Shown: positions 54,418 through 60,163 of the stretch, one piece after another
Position numbering within the stretch: the first letter of the stretch is position 1
Layout of the letters: every line of letters begins with the position of its first letter
From: Streptomyces hydrogenans
GTDB taxonomy: Bacteria; Actinomycetota; Actinomycetes; Streptomycetales; Streptomycetaceae
NCBI RefSeq assembly: GCF_014656075.1
Contig: NZ_BNBS01000007.1
Location: 84,827-144,989, forward strand
Reading direction: 5' to 3'
Length of the DNA stretch: 60,163 bases
Translations under genes and position numbers: made by a program
The notes under the pieces: generated by a model
Database searches by the model: none
What the model was told of the DNA's origin: nothing
What the model saw: the letters and a program-made list of their open reading frames with translations, nothing else

Positions 54418-55959
54418 ATGCCCGAAACCGCCGAGACCTCCCGGTCGACGGCCGCCCTCCAGCCCGACCCCGGTCGCTGGAAGGCACTCGTCTTCATCGC
54501 CCTCGCCCAGCTGATGGTCGTGCTCGACGCGACCATCGTGAACATCGCCCTCCCCTCCGCCCAGCAGGACCTGGGCATTTCGGACGGCAACCGGCAGTGG
54601 GTCATCACGGCCTACGCCCTCGCCTTCGGCGGCCTGCTGCTCTTCGGCGGCCGGATCGCCGACCTCTGGGGCCGCAAGCGCACCTTCGTCGTCGGTCTGA
54701 TCGGCTTCGCCGCCGCCTCCGCCCTCGGTGGCGCGGCCACCGGCGAGGCCATGATGCTCGGGGCCCGCGCGCTCCAGGGCGCCTTCGGCGCGCTGCTCGC
54801 GCCCGCCGCGCTGTCGCTGCTCGCGGTGACCTTCACCGACGCCAAGGAGCGCGCCAAGGCGTTCGGCATCTACGGCGCGATCGCCGGTGGTGGCGGCGCC
54901 GTGGGCCTGATCCTCGGCGGCTTCCTCACCGAGTACCTGAACTGGCGCTGGACCTTCTTCGTCAACATCCCGTTCGCGATCGTCGCCGCCGTCGGCGCGT
55001 ACCTGGTGATCCGCGAGCCGGCCGGCGGCCGCAACCGCTCCGCGCTCGACATCCCCGGCGTGATCCTCTCCACCCTGGGTCTGGTCGCGCTCGTCTACGG
55101 CTTCACCCGCGCCGAGTCCGAGGGCTGGAGCGACGCCGGCACGATCGCCATGTTCGTGGGCTCGGTGGTGCTGCTCGGCGCCTTCGTGCTCGTCGAGGCG
55201 AAGGTGAAGAGCCCGCTGCTGCCGCTGCGCGTCCTCACCGACCGCAACCGCGGCGGCGTCTACCTCTCGCTCGGCCTCGCCGTCATCGCGATGTTCGGCC
55301 TCTTCCTCTTCCTGACGTACTACCTCCAGGTCGTGAAGGGCTACTCGCCGGTCATGACCGGCTTCGCGTTCCTGCCCATGATCGCGGGCATGATCATCGG
55401 CTCGACCCAGATCGGCACCCGGCTGATGACCCGGGTCCCGCCGCGGCTGCTCATGGCCCCCGGCTTCCTGACCGCCGCCGTCGGCATGCTGCTCCTGACG
55501 CAGCTGGAGGTCGGCACCTCGTACGCCGGGCTGATCCTGCCGGCGCAGCTGCTGCTCGGCCTCGGCATGGGCACCGCGTTCATGCCGGCCATGTCGCTGG
55601 CCACGCACGGCGTGGACCCGAAGGACGCCGGTGTGGCCTCCGCGATGGTCAACACCTCGCAGCAGGTCGGCGGCGCCATCGGTACGGCCCTGCTGAACAC
55701 GATCGCCGCCTCCGCGACGACCGCGTACCTCACGGACCACGCCGCCGGCGCGACCACCCCGGCCGCCCAGAAGCTGCTCCAGCTCCAGGGCATGGTCGAG
55801 GGCTACACCGCCGCGATCTGGTGGGCGGTCGGCATCCTGGCCGTCGCCGCGGGCCTCGCGGCCGTGCTGATCACCACCGGGAAGCCGGACACCGGTGCGG
55901 TCGCCGGCTCCGGCGCGGGCGCCGAGGACGAGGTGAAGGTGCCGGTCATCGCGCACTGA
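54418..55959 (+). CDS. MFS drug:H+ antiporter, DHA2 (EmrB/QacA) family
   Basis: A 513-residue 14-helix exporter. Helix 1 has QLMVVLDATIVNIALPSAQQDLG (motif D1), WVITAYALAFGGLLLFGGRIADLWGRKRTF is motif A, GAIAGGGGAVGLILGGFLTEYLNWRWTFFVNIPF is motif C, and the later GMGTAFMPAMSLATHGVDPKDAGVASAMVNTSQQVGGAIG is typical of EmrB-like pumps. It should export hydrophobic drugs or an endogenous metabolite. ATG 54418 follows AAGAGGTG. Flanked by TetR and MarR regulators, it has a palindrome in its leader. Confidence 0.92.
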   Translation: MPETAETSRSTAALQPDPGRWKALVFIALAQLMVVLDATIVNIALPSAQQDLGISDGNRQWVITAYALAFGGLLLFGGRIADLWGRKRTFVVGLIGFAAASALGGAATGEAMMLGARALQGAFGALLAPAALSLLAVTFTDAKERAKAFGIYGAIAGGGGAVGLILGGFLTEYLNWRWTFFVNIPFAIVAAVGAYLVIREPAGGRNRSALDIPGVILSTLGLVALVYGFTRAESEGWSDAGTIAMFVGSVVLLGAFVLVEAKVKSPLLPLRVLTDRNRGGVYLSLGLAVIAMFGLFLFLTYYLQVVKGYSPVMTGFAFLPMIAGMIIGSTQIGTRLMTRVPPRLLMAPGFLTAAVGMLLLTQLEVGTSYAGLILPAQLLLGLGMGTAFMPAMSLATHGVDPKDAGVASAMVNTSQQVGGAIGTALLNTIAASATTAYLTDHAAGATTPAAQKLLQLQGMVEGYTAAIWWAVGILAVAAGLAAVLITTGKPDTGAVAGSGAGAEDEVKVPVIAH

Positions 55960-56003
55960 CCCTCCGGTGGCCCCACGCGCCCCCTGCCCCGGCTCCGCCG
56001 AGC

Positions 56004-56087
56004 GTCCCGCTCGCCGGGCCCGGGGCGGTTCCGCGTCGCGTCCCGCTCGCCGGGCCCGGGGCGGTTCCGCGTCGCGTCCCGCTCAGC
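56004..56087. repeat. 36-bp tandem repeat between convergent MFS and MarR genes
   Basis: GTCCCGCTCGCCGGGCC begins at 56004 and 56040, and a diverged copy at 56076, an exact 36-base period. The inner CGGGCCCGGGG is self-complementary, so the array may double as a terminator. The third copy runs into the MarR stop codon. Confidence 0.85.
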
Positions 56088-56580
56088 GGAGCCAGGGCAG
56101 GTCCGCGTCCGGGCCCGCGGGCTCCAGGCCCTCGGCCATCACCCGCATGATCGTGCCGAGCTGCTCGACCTGTTCGGGGCTGAGCCGGTCGAACATCGCC
56201 TGGCGCACCGCCGCCACGTGCCCGGGCGCGGTGCGCCGCAGGACCTCCACGCCCTCGTCCGTGAGCTGGGCGAACTGGCCGCGCTTGTCGGAGGGGCAGT
56301 CCTCGCGCCGGACCCAGCCGTTCTTCTCCAGACGGGCGACGGCGTGCGAGAGCCGGGAGCGGGTGATCTTGGCGCTCTTCGCGAGCTCGGTCATCCGGAG
56401 CCGGCGGCGCGGGGCCTGGGAGAGCTGGACGAGCAGGCCGTAGTACACGTGCGGCATGCCCGCGTCCCGCTGCAACTGGCGGTCGAGGTGATCCTCCAGG
56501 AGCGTGGTGGCGTGGAGGTACGAGCGCCAGACGTGCTGTTCGCCGTCGCTGAGCCAGCGCGGTTCGGTCCTGTCTCCCAT
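56083..56580 (-). CDS. MarR-family transcriptional regulator
   Basis: A 165-residue MarR protein. The wHTH (about 55-110) reads RLRMTELAKSAKITRSRLSHAVARLEKNGWVRREDCPSDKRGQFAQLTDEG, flanked by dimerisation helices. The ATG at 56580 follows TACGAT by seven bases (leaderless pattern); the in-frame ATG at 56589 overlaps that box. It is divergent from the dioxygenase gene, and TTGAA-type palindromes lie between them, so it probably represses that gene and itself. Confidence 0.88.
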   Translation of the reverse strand: MGDRTEPRWLSDGEQHVWRSYLHATTLLEDHLDRQLQRDAGMPHVYYGLLVQLSQAPRRRLRMTELAKSAKITRSRLSHAVARLEKNGWVRREDCPSDKRGQFAQLTDEGVEVLRRTAPGHVAAVRQAMFDRLSPEQVEQLGTIMRVMAEGLEPAGPDADLPWLR

Positions 56581-56600
56581 GACACCCATCGTACGACCCG

Positions 56601-56658
56601 TTCTTGAAAGTTGAACTATGTAGGTTTACGCTGCATGCATCAGCTTGAAGTTTCAAGC
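56601..56658. promoter_or_regulatory. Two TTGAA-type palindromes in the MarR/dioxygenase promoter
   Basis: GCTTGAAGTTTCAAGC (56643-56658) is a perfect 16-bp palindrome. A diverged relative TTCTTGAAAGTTGAAC starts at 56601. They lie on either side of the divergent promoters, the usual arrangement for MarR repression. Confidence 0.65.
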
Positions 56659-56706
56659 AATACCCGCGGGCAACACGCCGCGAGCAACGGAGGAGGAGTC
56701 GTCGCC

Positions 56707-57495
56707 ATGGACGCCACGCAGGAACGGATGCCCGCGCTCTACCTGTCCCACGGCGCCCCGCCGCTGGCCGACGACCCGGTCTGGCCCGGCGAACTCGCCG
56801 CCTGGTCCGCCGGACTGCCCCGCCCCAAGGCGATCCTCATGGTCTCCGCCCACTGGGAGGAGGCCCCGCTCGCCCTCGGCACCACCGAGACCGCCCCCCT
56901 CGTCTACGACTTCTGGGGCTTCCCCGAGCACTACTACCGGGTCCGGTACGACGCCCCCGGCGCGCCCGCGCTCGCCGAGTCCGTCCGCAAGCTGCTCCGC
57001 TCGCCCGGCACCCCCGTGCAGGACATCCCCGACCGGGGCCTCGACCACGGCGCCTACGTGCCGCTCGTCGAGATGTACCCCGGCGCCGACATCCCCGTCC
57101 TCCAGATCTCCATGCCCACCCTCGACCCGCGCCGCCTCATGGACATCGGCCGCAGGCTCGCCCCGCTGCGCGACGAGGGCGTGCTGATCGTCGGCAGCGG
57201 CTTCTTCACCCACAACCTCGCCGCCCTCCGGCACACCGGCGGCGGCGTGCCGGGCTGGTCCGCCGAGTTCGACGCCTGGGGCCACGAGGCGCTCGCCGCC
57301 CAGGACGTGGACGCCCTGCTCGACTTCGAGCACAAGTCCCCGGCCGGCCGCCTCGCCCACCCCCGTACGGAGCACTTCGCGCCGCTCTTCGTCACCATGG
57401 GCGCGGCGGACGCGGCCGGCGACCTCGACGCCGAGCGGTCGGTGATCGACGGCTTCTGGATGGGGCTGGCGAAGCGGTCGGTGCAGTTCGGCTGA
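56707..57495 (+). CDS. DODA-type extradiol ring-opening dioxygenase (LigB/YgiD family)
   Basis: A 262-residue LigB-superfamily protein. PALYLSHGAPPLADDP supplies the first His (about 15), LMVSAHWEEAP the second (about 45), GLDHGAYVPLVEMYP the His around 110, and VGSGFFTHNLAAL the late His. These match the zinc/iron ligands of YgiD-like 4,5-DOPA dioxygenases. It would cleave a catechol ring. ATG 56707 has GGAGGAGGAG upstream. Control by the adjacent MarR regulator is likely and suggests induction by an aromatic compound. Confidence 0.9.
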   Translation: MDATQERMPALYLSHGAPPLADDPVWPGELAAWSAGLPRPKAILMVSAHWEEAPLALGTTETAPLVYDFWGFPEHYYRVRYDAPGAPALAESVRKLLRSPGTPVQDIPDRGLDHGAYVPLVEMYPGADIPVLQISMPTLDPRRLMDIGRRLAPLRDEGVLIVGSGFFTHNLAALRHTGGGVPGWSAEFDAWGHEALAAQDVDALLDFEHKSPAGRLAHPRTEHFAPLFVTMGAADAAGDLDAERSVIDGFWMGLAKRSVQFG

Positions 57496-57512
57496 GCCTT
57501 CCGGCCCCCGGC

Positions 57513-57557
57513 CCCGCCGGTCCTCCGGCGCCCCCGGGCGTTCAGAGGACCGGCGGG
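57513..57557. terminator. Terminator reaching into the questin-oxidase-like gene
   Basis: Perfect 13-base arms CCCGCCGGTCCTC/GAGGACCGGCGGG with a 19-base loop. The right arm includes the last codons of the minus-strand gene. Confidence 0.6.
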
Positions 57558-58549
57558 TTCAGCTCCACCGAGCGGACGGCGGCGGCCAGCGCGACCGGGT
57601 CGCCGACGTCCAGCGCCGTGTCCGTGAACTTGATCGTGTGGTCGTCGCCGTGCGCCGCCGCCCGGGCGAAGACCTCCTCGGGGGCGAGGCCGGCCGGCGC
57701 GTACCCGGCGGCCTCCCTTGGCGTGTACGCGGCCGTCACCGCCGCCGAGGCCCGCCAGGCCGCCGCGAGGCTCGGCGCCCACAGGGCGCGGGGCGGCGGC
57801 GGCAGCGCCCGCAGGACCGCGTTCGGCGCCGTCGCCGCGTGCACCAGCATGATCGGCTCGCCGTGCCCGTGCGTCGCGTACCGGTGCGTCGCCGCCGTCA
57901 CCAGCTCGCCGAGCAGCGCCCGGGCCGCGTCGGGGTCCGGCGCCTCGCCCCACACCGGGAACCCGGACAGCTGCGCGAGCCGCTCCCGGATCCCGCCCTC
58001 CTGGCGCGGCACCGCGGGTACGGCTCCGAGCGCGGCGGCCGCGTCCGGCGCGGCGGCCAGCGGCGCGAGCGGCGGCAGCGGCTGGTGGCGGGCCGCCCAG
58101 TACCCGCGCGCGTGCGCCAGCTCGGACCGCCGGGGCGCCGTCCCGCCGCCGGGCGCGAGCAGCGTCCGTACGGCGTGCCCGGTGCGGATCACCGGATGCG
58201 TGGCCCCGCCCGCGATGCCGGGCAGCAGCCGGGGCCACCACTCCGCGAGCACCTCCCGCCAGGGCCGGTCCGCCAGCTCCCGGGCGAAGTACCGGGTCCA
58301 GTCGGTGATCCGGGCCGGGTCGCCGAGCGCCTCGCGCCAGTTCGCGGCGGTGACCGGGGCGTACGGCGCGGGCGCCTCCTCCAGCTTCGGCGCGTACGCG
58401 TCCAGCCAGCGGTGCACGGCGGCCGCGTGACCGTGGCGGGCCAGCGCCTCCACGGCCATCGGCGCGTGATTGGTGAGCCAGCCGTTCCGCTCGGGACCGG
58501 TGGCGTGGAGCCGTTCGAGTGCCTCGTCGAGGATGCCGGTGGTGTCCAT
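57542..58549 (-). CDS. Questin oxidase-family (DUF4243) protein
   Basis: A 335-residue protein. [37 protein letters not shown] (about 21-57) and GGATHPVIRTGHAVRTLL (about 114-131) are the signature blocks of the questin oxidase-like family. The family is named after a fungal anthraquinone ring-opening enzyme of the geodin pathway. In that family these conserved His residues would bind metal or substrate. The bacterial homologues are uncharacterised. ATG 58549. It lies between a ring-cleaving dioxygenase and hrdD. Confidence 0.82.
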   Translation of the reverse strand: MDTTGILDEALERLHATGPERNGWLTNHAPMAVEALARHGHAAAVHRWLDAYAPKLEEAPAPYAPVTAANWREALGDPARITDWTRYFARELADRPWREVLAEWWPRLLPGIAGGATHPVIRTGHAVRTLLAPGGGTAPRRSELAHARGYWAARHQPLPPLAPLAAAPDAAAALGAVPAVPRQEGGIRERLAQLSGFPVWGEAPDPDAARALLGELVTAATHRYATHGHGEPIMLVHAATAPNAVLRALPPPPRALWAPSLAAAWRASAAVTAAYTPREAAGYAPAGLAPEEVFARAAAHGDDHTIKFTDTALDVGDPVALAAAVRSVELNPPVL

Positions 58550-58974
58550 GAGGGGACGGTAGGGCGGGGGAGGGGCGGGCCGTAACGGGCGCGGGACCTA
58601 CGCCGGGGGGCGGAGCGGACCTCGGCCGATGGTCGAGGGGGGCGTCGCGGGGCGGACTCTCGGGGTGGGTTCGTGGGGCGGACTCTCGGGGTGGGTTCGT
58701 GGGGCGGTCGGGCGATGTCCGCTGTGGACGTCCGCGGCCGATGTCCGCGGCCGATCTCCCCGGCGGGGCAACCTCCCGGGCGGCGGGCGACGTCCTGGTG
58801 GGTGAGGGACGGGACGGCGGAGATGTGACGGCCGTCTCACCGACAGCGTGGTCGGAGAAGGCTGGAAGACCGCTCCGTGGGCTCTGACCTGCGGATCCGT
58901 GGGGGGCACGGACCTACGGGCGGGGCCGGCGGCCGCGCAGGATACTGCATGATCGCGAAAATCCTGAGTCCCCT
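58550..58974. other. Gene-free region upstream of hrdD
   Basis: It contains the 26-bp tandem repeat at 58649-58707, then several GATGTCCGCGGCC/GGACGTCC units (about 58710-58760). I find no small gene with both a ribosome site and recognisable sequence. Confidence 0.5.
58649..58707. repeat. 26-bp tandem repeat
   Basis: The unit GGGGCGGACTCTCGGGGTGG plus six more bases starts at 58649 and 58675, with a partial third copy at 58701, an exact 26-base period. Confidence 0.9.
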
Positions 58975-59002
58975 GGGAATTCTGTCCCGATTCCGGTCGT
59001 TG
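58975..59002 (+). promoter_or_regulatory. Sigma-R-type promoter of hrdD
   Basis: GGGAAT (58975-58980), exactly 18 bases, then GTTG (58999-59002), the consensus of the thiol-oxidative-stress sigma factor SigR. hrdD of S. coelicolor is recalled as a SigR target. It lies about 60 bases before the ATG. Confidence 0.8.
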
Positions 59003-59062
59003 TTTCCGTCGGATGCAGGGCACCCGAAAAGGTGTCGCGACCTACTCAGCAAGGGAGCACGC

Positions 59063-60067
59063 ATGGCAACCCGTGCCGTCGCCCGTCGTCAGTCCGCCGC
59101 CAAGAGCGGGGACGGCCGGGCAAGCAGCGTTCGCGTCGTGGGCGGGGAGATCGCCGACCGCGACCTGGTCGGCATGTACCTCGACGAGATCGCGCGCACC
59201 CCCCTGCTCGACGCCGCCAAGGAGGTCGAGCTCTCCCAGACCATCGAGGCGGGCGTCTACGCCCAGCAGATCCTCGACGGCGAGGTGGAGGACACCGAGG
59301 CGGGCGGGGCGAGCCGCGAGGAGCTGGAGGCGCTGGCCGCCGAGGGCGAGCGTGCCAAGGACCTCTTCATCAAGTCCAACCTGCGGCTCGTCGTGGCCGT
59401 GGCCCGGCGCTACCCGCGCAGCGGCCTGCCCCTGCTCGACCTGATCCAGGAGGGGAACGCGGGCCTGGTGCGCGCCGTCGAGAAGTTCGACTACGCGAAG
59501 GGCTTCAAGTTCTCCACGTACGCCACGTGGTGGATCCGCCAGGCCATCACCCGGTCCATCGCCGACCAGTCCCGCACCATCCGCCTCCCCGTCCACCTCG
59601 TGGAGGAACTGGGCCGGATCCGCCGCGTCCAGCGCGAGTTCAACCGCGAGCACGGGCGCGAGCCCGAGCCCGCCGAGGTCGCGGAGGAACTCGGCTCCAC
59701 GCCCGAGCGGGTCACCGACGTCCTCGACTGGGCGCGCGACCCGGTCTCGCTCAACATGTCCGTCGACGACGAGGGCGAGACGCAGTTCGGCGACCTCCTG
59801 GAGGACACGTCGGCGATCTCGCCCGAGCAGTCCGTCCTCACGCTGCTGCGCAGCGAGGAGCTCGACGACCTCATCGACAAGCTCGACAACCGGACGGCGT
59901 CCATCATCCGGATGCGGTACGGCATCGAGGACGGGCGCGAGCGGACGCTGACGGAGGTCGGCAAGGAACACGGGCTCACGCGCGAGCGGATCCGCCAGAT
60001 CGAGAAGCACGCGCTGCTGGAGCTGAAGAAGATGGCGCGGGACACGGGCTTCGACGCGGTGGCCTAG
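59063..60067 (+). CDS. hrdD: RNA polymerase sigma factor HrdD (group 2 sigma-70)
   Basis: A 334-residue sigma-70 protein. Region 1.2 is DLVGMYLDEIARTPLLDAAKEVELSQ, and regions 2.1-2.4 are FIKSNLRLVVAVARRYPRSGLPLLDLIQEGNAGLVRAVEKFDYAKGFKFSTYATWWIRQAITRSIA. Region 3 follows, and 4.2 is LTEVGKEHGLTRERIRQIEKHALLELKKM. It lacks the long acidic N-terminus of HrdB; the MATRAVARR start and length near 332 match HrdD. It should recognise promoters like those of the primary sigma factor and is dispensable in S. coelicolor. ATG 59063 has AAGGGAG upstream. Confidence 0.92.
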   Translation: MATRAVARRQSAAKSGDGRASSVRVVGGEIADRDLVGMYLDEIARTPLLDAAKEVELSQTIEAGVYAQQILDGEVEDTEAGGASREELEALAAEGERAKDLFIKSNLRLVVAVARRYPRSGLPLLDLIQEGNAGLVRAVEKFDYAKGFKFSTYATWWIRQAITRSIADQSRTIRLPVHLVEELGRIRRVQREFNREHGREPEPAEVAEELGSTPERVTDVLDWARDPVSLNMSVDDEGETQFGDLLEDTSAISPEQSVLTLLRSEELDDLIDKLDNRTASIIRMRYGIEDGRERTLTEVGKEHGLTRERIRQIEKHALLELKKMARDTGFDAVA

Positions 60068-60163
60068 GGCGGCCGGCTGCGGGGCGGTCGGTGGCCGCGA
60101 CCCAGCCCGGTGCGGGCCGCGGCCCTGCGCCCGCCGCCCCTGTGCGGGCCGCACCCCGCGGCC
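60068..60163. other. Window end, no gene seen
   Basis: The last 96 bases are GC-rich with short CGGGCCGC-type inverted segments that may form the hrdD terminator. No start of a further gene can be supported. Confidence 0.4.

Overview
The window is about 70% G+C, has GTG as well as ATG starts, long spurious antisense reading frames, a tRNA-Arg(CCU), an F420 cofactor gene (fbiC), a HrdD-type sigma factor and an AfsK/AfsS/AfsR-type regulatory set. Together these point to a Streptomyces chromosome. No replication genes, phage or insertion sequences were seen. All calls come from reading the sequence; no database search was run.

Layout. 1-3.4 kb: acyl-CoA synthetase, SCO4226-like nickel-binding protein, PNPOx-like flavoprotein. 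3.4-7.1 kb: divergent thiolase versus acyl-CoA dehydrogenase/F420-nitroreductase, then a TetR regulator. 7.1-21.3 kb: an AfsK-like Ser/Thr kinase with a beta-propeller, then (on the other side of an enoyl-CoA hydratase/DUF35/thiolase/FadD3-like block) an AfsS-like microprotein and an AfsR-like SARP-NB-ARC-TPR activator. 21.4-29.8 kb: amidohydrolase, VapBC-like pair, two luciferase-like monooxygenases (LLM), SDR, D-aminoacylase-like hydrolase and aldehyde dehydrogenase. 30-41 kb: APC permease, two GNAT acetyltransferases, LLM oxidoreductase, FO synthase, secreted tyrosine phosphatase, ADP-ribosylglycohydrolase, SDR and an alpha/beta-barrel protein. 41-50 kb: XRE/DUF397 pair, GPP34 protein, D,D-carboxypeptidase, polytopic membrane protein, signal peptidase I, tRNA. 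50-60 kb: a third CoA ligase, M6 protease, TetR/MFS, MarR/dioxygenase, questin-oxidase-like protein and hrdD.

The most notable signal is a 15-bp inverted repeat, CTGACG-N3-CGTCAG, found with zero to two mismatches at ten intergenic positions in six promoter regions scattered over 36 kb. All six drive lipid/CoA or LLM/amidohydrolase genes. In several the repeat overlaps a TAnnnT -10 box, and a weaker version lies over the start codon of the TetR gene at 6436-7083. I infer a TetR-controlled catabolic regulon in which substrates are activated by CoA ligase, processed by dehydrogenase/hydratase/thiolase-DUF35 enzymes, and in a second arm opened by hydrolases and flavin/F420 monooxygenases and oxidised by SDR/ALDH. 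The substrate is unknown.

A second notable signal is at the AfsS locus. The AfsS-like protein carries three NLHIT repeats. A previously easy-to-miss 43-residue gene next to it encodes a signal peptide followed by NMHIT. Other unusual items are an exact 11 x 11-bp direct-repeat array upstream of the APC permease, many leaderless TAnnnT-N6/7-ATG promoters, a sigma-R-type promoter before hrdD, a sigma-E-like promoter before the D,D-carboxypeptidase, and numerous short tandem repeats between genes.
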